A stretch of 64,000 nt of DNA from NCBI RefSeq assembly GCF_010560025.1, contig NZ_SAIY01000005.1:186001-250000 (forward strand), given 5' to 3'. Positions 8,918 through 17,932 of this stretch are shown here, in pieces (the first letter of the stretch is position 1; every line of letters starts with the position of its first letter). The position numbers and the translations under genes are program-made. The stretch is from Verrucosispora sioxanthis (GTDB lineage: Bacteria; Actinomycetota; Actinomycetes; Mycobacteriales; Micromonosporaceae). The notes beneath the pieces were generated by a model, which worked only from the letters and a program-made list of their open reading frames with translations, was not told the DNA's origin and did not search any database.

Positions 8918-10771
8918 GTGGCCGATCGGACGAGTGCTACCGACCCCCTGGTTGTGGGATCGATCATCGACACCTCGCGGGTTCTCGCCCGGGCCTGCGA
9001 CGTCAGCGCCTGGATGGCGACGAACATGTTCGTCCCGGACACCGTCGAGCGGGCTTCGCTGCGGGACTTCGACCGGGAGGTCCAGCGCGGCCTGGACAGC
9101 CTCGCGCACGTCTGCCTCCGTCCGCACGACCGCCTCGCGCGGACGGAGGAGGTGGTGCGGGCGGACGTTGCCCGCCGGGTGCCACCGGCCGGACTGGCGC
9201 GACTCGCCGGGCATCCGGAGGAATGGGCCGGGGTCGAGCACGGACGCATCCATCCGCTGCGAGTGCTGTCCCTTCGCTACGTCGAGGACGTCGACTTCTA
9301 CGAGAATCAGGTCGCGGCGCAACTGGTGGACCGGTTGGACGAGTATCTGACCAGGCGGATCCACGAACTGACCCTGCTCGGCGCGGGCCTCGCCGACATG
9401 AGCGCGTTCGTGGGCGCGCTGCATGGCACCAGCTCCTGGCGGCGGCGCGAGCGGATCGCCGAGCTGGTGGCGGTGGCGGTGGCGGACAAGGCGGCGTCGG
9501 CCGCCGCCATCGAGGCGACCCACGCGGCACTGGCGAACGCGCGGGGCCGGCTACGTGCCCTGCGCCACTCCCCCGCACTCACCCACGCCGACCGGCGGGC
9601 GCGGGTACCGATGCGGCTCAGGTGGACGAACCTGTTCACCAACGACCGTCGGTACCGGCGCGTCGGGAAGCTCTGGGAGCGCTGGGCGGTGCAGCAGGCG
9701 GCGGATACGGACCAGGCACGGGCCGACAGCCGGGAATTCCCCGCCGCCTACCGAGTGTACGTCGCCGCGCTGTCGCTGCGTGCCCTGGCGCTGCTGGGGT
9801 ACCGGCCGGACGACCCGGATGCCCCGGCTCCGCCAGCGGGCAACCAGCTCCGGCTGCGCGGCCCGGCGGAGGAGTTGACGTGGTCGATGAGCGAGGACGG
9901 TTCGGTCGGCGTTCACTCCGGCGGGACGGAAGTGACCCGAATCGTGACCGACCCGCGAGACCTCGGCGCGGAGGTCCCCGAACCGGTCCGGCAGGGCTGG
10001 CTCGCCGATCTGGCGGCACTTCCCGGTCCGGTCGTTGTGGTCTATCCCGGCCTGCGGGCCACCCGGTCATCGCTGCCCCGTCCGGTACGTCGGGGCTTGC
10101 ATCCGGCGGGTTTCGGGACGACGGCCTGCCTCGTGCCGATCAGCCCGCTCGAGGTCGAGGGCGAGGAGCGGCTGGGGCGGGCCCTCCGGTGGACGTTGCA
10201 GGGCCGGTGGTTCAGCCACGGATACCCCCTGCCGGTGGCGCTGCCCGCTGGGGTGCCGACGCTGCCGGCGAGGAACTGGCTGCGCCCGGTGGGCGGCGGG
10301 CGGGTGCTGCTGCTCCGCCGACCCACCCCCGAGGAGCGGTCGCACTTGCTCCGGGAGGCGGTGGACCGGCACCAGGGCCCGAGCCGGGACAGTCAGCTTC
10401 TGCCGGCAGAGCTGACGGCCGCCCTGGATGCGGCGGGGGCGGCCTTCGGCCGGTTCGACACCTGCCCGCTCTGCCAAGAGCCCGGAGCGCGGCTGCACAT
10501 GCGGGACCGCGACACCTTCCACGCCCGGTGCGGCAACTGCGAGGCCATCTGGGGCAGCCGGGTCTGCTCCTGCGGTGCTCGGTACCCGGTGCTGTGGCCG
10601 CACAATGCCATCATCGACACCACCAACGGGGATCGCGTCGACCGGACAGCCGGCGCGGATGTGCTGGCGATGCCGTGCACCGCCGCAGAAAGCGTTCCCG
10701 GATCGCGGTTTCGATGTCCCGAGTGCCGGGAGTGTGCGGGCCGATCGGGATGCACCTGCCAGGACGGCTGA
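8918..10771 (+). CDS. McrC-like/DUF2357-like partner of the AAA+ protein with C-terminal zinc clusters
   Basis: A 617-residue protein beginning with GTG one base after the AAA+ stop. The segment DFYENQVAAQLVDRL (about residues 125-140) resembles the conserved N-terminal part of DUF2357/McrC-like proteins, which work with McrB-like ATPases. The C-terminus carries two cysteine clusters: CPLC...CGNC...CSCG (about 515-555) and CPEC...C...CTC at the end, consistent with zinc binding. I do not see an unambiguous PD-(D/E)XK nuclease motif, so nuclease activity is not claimed. The immediate spacing makes a complex with the AAA+ ring likely. Alternatively it may be only a zinc-containing substrate adaptor. 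Confidence 0.6.
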   Translation: MADRTSATDPLVVGSIIDTSRVLARACDVSAWMATNMFVPDTVERASLRDFDREVQRGLDSLAHVCLRPHDRLARTEEVVRADVARRVPPAGLARLAGHPEEWAGVEHGRIHPLRVLSLRYVEDVDFYENQVAAQLVDRLDEYLTRRIHELTLLGAGLADMSAFVGALHGTSSWRRRERIAELVAVAVADKAASAAAIEATHAALANARGRLRALRHSPALTHADRRARVPMRLRWTNLFTNDRRYRRVGKLWERWAVQQAADTDQARADSREFPAAYRVYVAALSLRALALLGYRPDDPDAPAPPAGNQLRLRGPAEELTWSMSEDGSVGVHSGGTEVTRIVTDPRDLGAEVPEPVRQGWLADLAALPGPVVVVYPGLRATRSSLPRPVRRGLHPAGFGTTACLVPISPLEVEGEERLGRALRWTLQGRWFSHGYPLPVALPAGVPTLPARNWLRPVGGGRVLLLRRPTPEERSHLLREAVDRHQGPSRDSQLLPAELTAALDAAGAAFGRFDTCPLCQEPGARLHMRDRDTFHARCGNCEAIWGSRVCSCGARYPVLWPHNAIIDTTNGDRVDRTAGADVLAMPCTAAESVPGSRFRCPECRECAGRSGCTCQDG

Positions 10772-11193
10772 CTCCGGCGAGCGTCACAACGAAAGGTGGC
10801 CGATCTCGTCCGCTGGCGATCCTCGTCCTACGTAACCGCAGGGTCCGGTGAAGTTCCCCGAGGGCGTGGCCTTTGCGCTTCGCCTATGCGGAGCTGCTGT
10901 ACGAACGGGCGGCCCGCTCGGGCCGGAGCGTTGCCAATGAAGCTCGGGCTCCGGCTCTGGGTGGCGCAGGGGCGGCTCGCGGACGTCAAGGTGCTGGCCG
11001 CGGGCGGTGACCTGAACGCGCACCACGGCGCTGGCCCCGACTGTGGCAGCGGTTGAGGTGCTGCGTGCGGCCGTTGACGCAGGCTGTATGGACCTGGCCG
11101 GCGATCTCGGCGATGCACGGTGGGAGGCACGTAGCGCGAGGCATGGCGCTGTTAGGGTGTCAGCCGCCGGCGAGTAGGGCCGCGCGGGCGACG
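10772..11193. other. Gene-free interval with decayed plus-strand coding traces
   Basis: No intact gene is seen between the plus-strand operon and the convergent Wadjet locus. Short stretches read like helical-repeat (TPR/Sel1-type) coding sequence, for example YAELLYERAARSGRSVANEAR near 10883-10945 and MDLAGDLGDARWEARSAR near 11090-11143, but they are in different frames and broken by stops. They look like the eroded 3' end of a former gene. Confidence 0.35.
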
Positions 11194-12399
11194 TCAGATC
11201 AGTCCATTCGAGCGAGCAGGGCCCGGTATGCGGCCAGGATCATCTGTCGTACGCATGGCGGCGACGCTGAGTGCCGGGGTCAGGTCGGTGATCAGCGCGT
11301 CCAGGCGGGCCTCCTCGTACACACCGTCGGCGTCCGTGAGCCATTCGGTGGCGCCGGGGAGAGAGAGCATTTCCGTGAGGAACCGATGGCCGGCGTCGTC
11401 CCTGTCCGCAGTTACCAGCAGCCGCACGCCGGCGCCGGCCAGGCCGCGCAGGAGTGTCCAGGCCGCCGACGATGGCCGGCCGTAGATGCACACCAGCGGC
11501 AGACAGGTCTGGCCGAGACGCTCGGCAGCGGCTTCCGCTACTGCCGGGTTCTCGCAGACCCGGACCATGTCCACGTCCGGGCAGGGTGCCCATTCGCCGC
11601 GTAGTGACCGGCTGGTCAGCCACACTGGCTCGCCGCACCCGGCGGCCGCATCCGCGATCCTCGTTGCCGGCGCGGTCCCGGTGAGCGGGAGGTTGAGGAC
11701 CAGGACGGTGGCGGACACTTCGTCGCAGCTGACCCCGTGTCCGGCCCACACCTGCCGCCACCGGGCTGCGCCGAGCGCCGTGTCAGCGGCGGCTGCGGCG
11801 TCGGCGGGTAGGGCGGTGGCGGCCGCGAGCAGGCGGGCGGCGATCCGGCCCAGGTCGGTGTCGCGGTCCAGTCGGTGAGGGTCGGCGAAGAGGCTGTTCG
11901 CCACCTCCGCCAGGGGTCGGCCGGTGCCGGGCAGCGTCTGCCACAGCCGTGTGAGGTCAGCGGCTCGGCTGGTGGCCAGGTCCAGGTTAGGGCGTTCAAG
12001 CCATCGCCGGGTTCGGGCCAGTTCCACTGCGTGCGTGGGCAGCCCGGCTTTGTCGAGGGTGGTATAGGCGGATTCGACGGTGGCGGCCGCCAGCGCGGCG
12101 GCCTGCTCCCTGCGGCCGCGGACGTCGACGATTGGGCCGCCGGTGCGGGTCAGTAGGTCGAGCAGGTCGTCACCGGCGCGGGTCAGCGCGGCCCGCAGCT
12201 TGCCGAGGGTGATCGGTCCGCCGGATGTTTCCCAGTCCAGGCCGAGGATCCGACCGACCTGCGCCCGTTCGGGCTCGGTCAGGGCTACACGGACGGCGAC
12301 CCCGGTTCCTGTGCGGTGCTCTTCCAACAGCTTACGGACTGCCGCGAGTACCTTCTGCGGGCCGGCCTCAGCCGCCCATCGATCCGTTGCGGCGGTCAT
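11194..12399 (-). CDS. jetD: Wadjet type II subunit JetD (Toprim/DUF2399 nuclease)
   Basis: A 401-residue protein, last gene of the four-gene operon. The N-terminal 250 residues are helical. The C-terminus carries a Toprim-like domain: the acidic residue in VCENPAV (about 300) and the DRDDAG motif (about 345) match the Glu and DxD positions that bind metal in DUF2399/TIGR02679 proteins. In Wadjet systems JetD is the nuclease that cuts closed circular DNA after loop extrusion by the SMC-like complex. The ATG at 12399 overlaps the JetC stop in an ATGA. The frame is open further upstream, but there it lies inside jetC. The assignment rests on the motifs and the conserved gene order. Confidence 0.85.
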   Translation of the reverse strand: MTAATDRWAAEAGPQKVLAAVRKLLEEHRTGTGVAVRVALTEPERAQVGRILGLDWETSGGPITLGKLRAALTRAGDDLLDLLTRTGGPIVDVRGRREQAAALAAATVESAYTTLDKAGLPTHAVELARTRRWLERPNLDLATSRAADLTRLWQTLPGTGRPLAEVANSLFADPHRLDRDTDLGRIAARLLAAATALPADAAAAADTALGAARWRQVWAGHGVSCDEVSATVLVLNLPLTGTAPATRIADAAAGCGEPVWLTSRSLRGEWAPCPDVDMVRVCENPAVAEAAAERLGQTCLPLVCIYGRPSSAAWTLLRGLAGAGVRLLVTADRDDAGHRFLTEMLSLPGATEWLTDADGVYEEARLDALITDLTPALSVAAMRTTDDPGRIPGPARSNGLI

Positions 12400-15300
12400 G
12401 CCGGCCCGCCCGTGTCCACGGCGACGATGCTCGCTGGCACGCCCACGTCGTTGCCGGTGTGGTTCGGCCCGGCTGGGCCGCCTGTTTCGGCAATGGTGGT
12501 GAACAAGTCCGGACCGGCGTCGTCGGTTGGGCGACGCGGCGTGAGGATTCGGGTTGCGTAGTCGCCGACCGGAACCTGTTCCAGGGTTTTCCCGGCCCAC
12601 AGCATCAGGGACAGGTCAACGCCGTCGGCCGGTGCTGGGGCGCGGGTGATGATCCATAGCGCGGCTGTCGGGACCTGCGCGACCGCGACGAGCGGCGCCG
12701 GTCCGGCGAGGAGGAAGTCCAAGTCGAAGTCAGTGAGCATTCGCATCATCGTGGCCCGGTTGCTCGGGTCGACGCCTTCGAACGCCTCATCGAGCCACAA
12801 CGGCCGCGGCGCGTCCTCCGATTCGGAGTACAAGGCGACCAGCGTCGCCAGCAGCGGCTGGAGGAGAGTGACCACCTTTCCGCCGCCGGAGTCGACGCCG
12901 TGGACCTTCCTCGTCAAGTCTTTCCAGCGGGTCTCGTCGTCGCCGTCACCCACCTTGTATTGGGCGACGATGTCGAACCAGGCCCGGTAGTCGAGGAGTT
13001 CCGCGAGACGGTCGGTCCAGTCTTCGGTGCCGACCAGGCCGGCGTCCTGCGCCTCGCGCAGCCGGGCGCCGAGGAACAGTTGGATTTGCTGCTGTGCGCT
13101 TTCGGATTCGATCGATCCTTCCTGCAATGCCTTGAGGATCTTGAATCCAGGCTCCTGCCCTTCGGCTGGAACGCGGCGCAGCCGCAGCGTGGTCTTGTTC
13201 GCCCCGGTCGGATGCTTTCTGAGTACGTCGTTGACGACGTCGAGGAGCTTGATGACTTTCTTCATCCGGTCGGCGAGATGGTCGATGAAAGTCGATGACA
13301 GCAGCTCGGTGTACATCTGGTGCAGCTTCTCGTCGTGGGTGCGCGACAGATCCTCGACCAGAATCTGCAGATGCCGGATTGCATCAGCGGGATCGAGCTG
13401 GGTGCCGGAGGCGTCCACGATCAGAGTGACCGATGGCAGGGGGTGCTGCTCGTCGGCCTCTGTGGTGATCACCGACCGGCCGCCAGACGTTTCCAGGACT
13501 GTGCGAAGGTCGACTAGCGACGAGCCGAGCATGCGCGACAACGCCGCCTCGGCTCGCCTGGCCTTCTCGTCGAGCAGCTCCGGCCACATTTGAGGTCGTA
13601 GCTGGTCGGCAGCCGTGCGAGCATGCGCGAGCGCGGCATCCAGATCCCGGCTGTCCGGAACGGTGAGGTTGCGGGCTGCGGCCAGGCCGGCGTCGACCGG
13701 CACCCACCATGCCGCAGCTGCGATGTCCCGACGTTCGAGAGCAGCGGTGAGGTCGTTGCAGCGCTGCTGCCAGCTGGAGTTCGCCTCCCCGGCCGCCGCC
13801 GAGCGGGCGAGGCCTTCGCGTTTGCTCGCCGAGATCGACGGCCCGTACTCCTCAACCTGGCGTTCCAGGCGTTCAGCCTGGGCGAACAGTTGCTGGGCGT
13901 CAGCGTCTACGGACTTTTCGGCCAGCGTCGCGTTCACGTCTGCGGTCTGCGCTGCTTGCGCCTCGTCCTCGGCGGTGCTGGCGGCCTCATGGACTCGGCT
14001 GTCCTCGATCGCGACCCGTCCGGCTGCGGCCATGACCGCCGACATGGCCGCCTTCTGGGCGGAGAGTGCGAGACGAAGACCGCCGGAGGCGGTCGCAGCC
14101 GCATCGAGGGCCCCCGCGAGGTTGTCGAGTTGCTCCTCGCCGGTCGTCAGCAGGTTTTCGGCGGCGTACCTGGTCACCTCTCCGGTCGCCGTGTCCGAGA
14201 CACGTCGGGCTTCCTGTTCGCGGCCGCGAGCATCACGGTAAGCGTTGGAGGCCTTGTCCGCCTCGCCAGCCGCAGCAGTGTGTGCAGCAGCGGCTGCAAC
14301 GACATCCACGTCGGTAGGCGCTTGATCCGCTGCCGCCCGCAAGCTCGTAATCTGCTCACCGACCTGGTCCGCATCACCGGCCAGTTGCCCAAATTCGGCC
14401 CGGAACCCGGTCGCCTGCGCACGCAACTCGGTGATCTTGCGGCGGCGGGCGGCAGCCCGAGCGGCGGTGCCGATGAGCTCGGCACCATGCGTCGCGGTTC
14501 CAGCCCGGCCCGCCGCAGCGGGGGCCTGCCAGCGTCCGTCGGCGGCCAGGCAGGTCGGTGCGGTCAACGGCCCGTCGGTGGTGTACCCGATGCCGGCGAG
14601 GATCCGCAGTACCGCGGCGGACAGGTTGCCGGCGTCCTCGGCCGGTTGCAGCACCTGCGCAAGGTTTCCCGTGCCGGCCGGGACGGTGCCGGGGACGATG
14701 ATGAGTTCGTCCCCGTCGCGGTCCGGTGCCCAGACACCGTCGGGAGTCACCCAGGCGTCCAGCAAACCCGCGGCCGACAAGCTGGCCTCCACCTGGTCGA
14801 GGACTACTGGGTCGAGACCGTCGACCGGGTCGACCAGACGCCACAGCGGGGCGCCTGCACCGGACGGGAATGATGGCCGGTCACGACGGATCCACAGCAC
14901 TGGCGAATCGGGCGTCGGGTCGCCGGCGCTTTCGAGTGTGTCAGCGTCGCGTTCGGCTTCGGCGGCGCGGGCGGCTGCAGTTTTTGCCGCGGCCCGTAGT
15001 TCAGCGACGCGGGTGGTGAGGGGCTCGGTTGCTGGGTCGAGCCACTCCCGGGTCAGCAGGCCGGTCAGTACCTCCCGTGGCCGGAGCGTTCCCGTCTGGG
15101 CCGTAACGGCGGTGATCCACGCGTCGCGGACCTCGACCGGCGGGCACACATCGCCGAGTGTTGTTGCCCACCGCTCCAGCTGGTCGGACAGGATTTGCAA
15201 CGCCTGCGCCAGGGCGTGTTCGGTGGCCTCCGCTGCCTCGGTGCGTTCGTCGAGCTGCTCCTGCGCCTTCTGAGCCACGTCGTCGCGGACCTGCCATGCC

Positions 15301-16763
15301 GAGGACGCTTTGCTGGCGGCGCGGATCAGTTTCCGCAACGTGCCGACCTGGGCGCGGCGGGCGGCAATCGCTGCGTCGAACCGGTCGACGTCGCCGGATG
15401 CTGCCCACTGCGGAACCTGGTCGCCGAGCCTGGCAACCGCCGCTGTCTCGACCGCACGGCGGAGGGCGACGTTCAGCTCCTGCTCAACGTTTCCGTGTTC
15501 TTCGTCGGCTTTCTCCTGCTCGGACTTGGCCGCTTCGAGGTCAGCGCGGGTCCGTTCAAGGCGAGCGACGGCTTTCTCCGCGCGGCGTTTCGCCGCATTC
15601 GCTTCCGTGCGCAACCGCTTGGCATCGTTGGCCCGCTCTACCGCGGTCGTGTACGCCGCGGAGCGCAACAACTGCATCAGTTCCGTGCGCGTACGGTCGC
15701 GAGCTTCTTCGAGGTGCTGGGTGTTTCTCGCCTCCTCGTCCAGGCGTTTGCGGGCGTCGTCCAGGTCGGCCTTCGCGGCCCCGACCTGCGCACGTGCCTC
15801 TGTGACACAGTTGTCGGCGGCGATCAGGGTGTCGGCGTGCAGACGAAGGACGGCGTCAGCCCACGGTCGCCATGCCCTCGTGAGGTAGACGGCGATTGCT
15901 TTGCGGGCCTCCTCGGCCGAGTCCCGATCGCGGGCCAGCTGTTCGAGCTCCTGCCAGCCGTGGGCGAGTTCGGTCACCTCGCTCTTTGCAACCGGTGGCA
16001 GCGCCGAGCGGATCTGGGAGGTGAACCAATCGGGGTCGAGTTTCTGCCCCAGGTGTGGAGTGCGCAGCACCTTCAGCATCTCGATCACGGTCGCGTACCG
16101 GTCGGTGTCGTCGAACCCGAACAGGTCAGTGGCGAGCCGCTCGGCGTAGGTCTGGCCCTTTGGGTACACAGTGACGCCGTCCACGGCTTCGAGGGCTTTG
16201 GGTTCGGTGACCGCCTGGCCTGCGGCCAGGTCTAGGCCGGCGCGGACCCGGGCGGTGCCGTGGCAGACGACCCAAGCGCGGGTCATCTGCGCCACGCCGC
16301 GTTTGGTCTGGGTATACAGCATGGTGGTAAAGAACTCCGGTGTGCCGAACGGGCCAATTCGGCCGTATTCGACCCACGCCCAGCCGCGGTTCGTGGAGGC
16401 GGAGGCATCCCGCCGGTCGCGGTCGTCGGCGACCGGTTCGACGTAGTACCGGTACTCCTTGTCGGACTGGCCGAACGTGTCCACGTATTTGCGGTCGAGA
16501 CTGCCGGCGAGCATGAGCAGGGTCGTCAGCGCCATCAGCGTCGACTTGCCAGACTGGTTCTGCCCGACGAACTGGGCGCGGCCGTCGGCGAACCAGTACT
16601 CGGCCACATCAAATTCCCACAGGCCGACCACCCCGGCGCGCAGTACCTGCCATCGAGGGCGGGCCGGGTCGGGCAGGCCGGCGGTGGTGACCGCGTCGCG
16701 CCACGCGGCCAGCTGCCCGTCGGTGGCGGCCGGGCCTGGGGTCGGCAGGTCGGTCGTGGTCAT
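12396..16763 (-). CDS. jetC: Wadjet type II subunit JetC (SMC/MukB-like ATPase, TIGR02680 type)
   Basis: A 1455-residue protein with SMC architecture: Walker A GQNQSGKST at residues 67-75, two long coiled-coil blocks rich in Ala, Arg and Glu on either side of a central hinge-like region, and a C-terminal head with Walker B LWLDEAFEGVD (about 1323-1333). It is the loop-extruding motor of the Wadjet anti-plasmid system, working with JetA (kleisin-like), JetB (KITE-like) and JetD (nuclease). The ATG at 16763 overlaps the JetB stop (ATGA) and the 3' end overlaps JetD (ATGA), so all four products are translationally coupled. Length fits the family. Confidence 0.92.
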   Translation of the reverse strand: MTTTDLPTPGPAATDGQLAAWRDAVTTAGLPDPARPRWQVLRAGVVGLWEFDVAEYWFADGRAQFVGQNQSGKSTLMALTTLLMLAGSLDRKYVDTFGQSDKEYRYYVEPVADDRDRRDASASTNRGWAWVEYGRIGPFGTPEFFTTMLYTQTKRGVAQMTRAWVVCHGTARVRAGLDLAAGQAVTEPKALEAVDGVTVYPKGQTYAERLATDLFGFDDTDRYATVIEMLKVLRTPHLGQKLDPDWFTSQIRSALPPVAKSEVTELAHGWQELEQLARDRDSAEEARKAIAVYLTRAWRPWADAVLRLHADTLIAADNCVTEARAQVGAAKADLDDARKRLDEEARNTQHLEEARDRTRTELMQLLRSAAYTTAVERANDAKRLRTEANAAKRRAEKAVARLERTRADLEAAKSEQEKADEEHGNVEQELNVALRRAVETAAVARLGDQVPQWAASGDVDRFDAAIAARRAQVGTLRKLIRAASKASSAWQVRDDVAQKAQEQLDERTEAAEATEHALAQALQILSDQLERWATTLGDVCPPVEVRDAWITAVTAQTGTLRPREVLTGLLTREWLDPATEPLTTRVAELRAAAKTAAARAAEAERDADTLESAGDPTPDSPVLWIRRDRPSFPSGAGAPLWRLVDPVDGLDPVVLDQVEASLSAAGLLDAWVTPDGVWAPDRDGDELIIVPGTVPAGTGNLAQVLQPAEDAGNLSAAVLRILAGIGYTTDGPLTAPTCLAADGRWQAPAAAGRAGTATHGAELIGTAARAAARRRKITELRAQATGFRAEFGQLAGDADQVGEQITSLRAAADQAPTDVDVVAAAAAHTAAAGEADKASNAYRDARGREQEARRVSDTATGEVTRYAAENLLTTGEEQLDNLAGALDAAATASGGLRLALSAQKAAMSAVMAAAGRVAIEDSRVHEAASTAEDEAQAAQTADVNATLAEKSVDADAQQLFAQAERLERQVEEYGPSISASKREGLARSAAAGEANSSWQQRCNDLTAALERRDIAAAAWWVPVDAGLAAARNLTVPDSRDLDAALAHARTAADQLRPQMWPELLDEKARRAEAALSRMLGSSLVDLRTVLETSGGRSVITTEADEQHPLPSVTLIVDASGTQLDPADAIRHLQILVEDLSRTHDEKLHQMYTELLSSTFIDHLADRMKKVIKLLDVVNDVLRKHPTGANKTTLRLRRVPAEGQEPGFKILKALQEGSIESESAQQQIQLFLGARLREAQDAGLVGTEDWTDRLAELLDYRAWFDIVAQYKVGDGDDETRWKDLTRKVHGVDSGGGKVVTLLQPLLATLVALYSESEDAPRPLWLDEAFEGVDPSNRATMMRMLTDFDLDFLLAGPAPLVAVAQVPTAALWIITRAPAPADGVDLSLMLWAGKTLEQVPVGDYATRILTPRRPTDDAGPDLFTTIAETGGPAGPNHTGNDVGVPASIVAVDTGGPA

Positions 16764-17932
16764 CGGGTCGTCTCCGATGGGTCGATGAGGGTGACGTCGG
16801 GGTCGCGATACCTGCCCGCGGCCGGAGACAAAGTCCATGACTGGCCTGGTCCGACACGCAGCAAACCAAGCTCGGTCAGGATCGTTTCCGCGTCGACGCG
16901 GACCGTGCCGGGAACGGTCTTCTGGTCCTTGGACATGTACTCGCCGCGCCAGCCGATCAGGTCTTCGACGACCTCGTCCACCTGCCTGTCGGTGAGTACC
17001 ACCGTGCCGGACGCGGTACGGGTGCCATGCCGTCCAGCAAGGTCAGCCATCAACAGGGCCACCCAATCAGCCGCTCGCGCGCGCGGCCAGTCGGCCACGG
17101 TCGGCGACCGATCGGGGTCTTCGGGCAGCACGAGGACGAGACCTTCGGCGCGGGCCTCGACCGTCCCGCCGGTCATCTGCGCGAGGTCGGCGGTGCGCAG
17201 CCCGCGGGCCTTACGCAACGCGTCCGCGTCCTGCTCGTCAAAATCCGCGTAGATGACGACTGGAGTTTCCAGCAGGGCACGCAACTGCCGGACTGTACGG
17301 GTTGCGGCGATCTGCTCGGCATCGGTGTCGGTGTCCTGCGGTTGCACGGCAGCGGCGAGCACATCAGGGCTGGTCAACAGCAGCAGCGCGTCCCGGTCAA
17401 CCTCGTAGCCGGCACCAGGCCCGGCCCCGTCTTCGGTCCAGTCGTAGAGCATCTTCTCGTCGCTGGTCCGGCGGCGCAGCACACCCCACCTGGCGAGCAG
17501 GGCAGCCGCGTCACGCAGCAGCCGACGCTGCGGTTTCTGCTCCGGGTCGTAGCCGGTGACGGTGACCCCGGGCGCGGAGGTCAAGTCCCGGACCATGTCG
17601 GACAGCCGCTGCAGCGTCACCGTCCCGGAGATCTCCTCGCAGCATGCGGCTAGGCAGCAGGCGAGCGAGAGCAGCCGTCGGCCAGGTGCATCCGCAGGGC
17701 GGGGTGGGGCCGTAACGGTCCCGGCGATCGGAACCCGGATCAGGCGTACGGCCCGGCCGACCCGCTGGATCCGGTACCCGGCCCGACGGGCATGCTCGGT
17801 GATCTGTCGCTGGTGGCGCAGGACGTGTCGGTGCAGGACCCGGTTCGTGGCCGGAGTAACCAGTGGCTGGGCGAGCAGGCCGAGGAACGCCTGCTGCGCC
17901 TCCCGCACGGACGCGGAGGTAGATGTGTTCAC
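16760..17932 (-). CDS. jetB: Wadjet type II subunit JetB (TIGR02678-like, KITE-type)
   Basis: A 390-residue protein starting with GTG at 17932, which overlaps the JetA stop as GTGA. The sequence has an N-terminal helical region (REAQQAFLGLL), then winged-helix-like segments (CCEEISGTVTLQRLSDMVRDL and a long second half with DRQVDEVVEDLIGWRGEYM). This matches the KITE-like subunit that joins the JetC heads to the kleisin. The track upstream of 17932 in the same frame is only a shadow of jetA. Assignment relies on position between JetA and JetC and on the winged-helix layout rather than on a catalytic motif. Confidence 0.85.
   Translation of the reverse strand: MNTSTSASVREAQQAFLGLLAQPLVTPATNRVLHRHVLRHQRQITEHARRAGYRIQRVGRAVRLIRVPIAGTVTAPPRPADAPGRRLLSLACCLAACCEEISGTVTLQRLSDMVRDLTSAPGVTVTGYDPEQKPQRRLLRDAAALLARWGVLRRRTSDEKMLYDWTEDGAGPGAGYEVDRDALLLLTSPDVLAAAVQPQDTDTDAEQIAATRTVRQLRALLETPVVIYADFDEQDADALRKARGLRTADLAQMTGGTVEARAEGLVLVLPEDPDRSPTVADWPRARAADWVALLMADLAGRHGTRTASGTVVLTDRQVDEVVEDLIGWRGEYMSKDQKTVPGTVRVDAETILTELGLLRVGPGQSWTLSPAAGRYRDPDVTLIDPSETTR

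Noticed and set aside
13623..14873. Plus-strand frames opposite jetC
   Set aside because: Antisense shadows of a coiled-coil gene without recognisable motifs.
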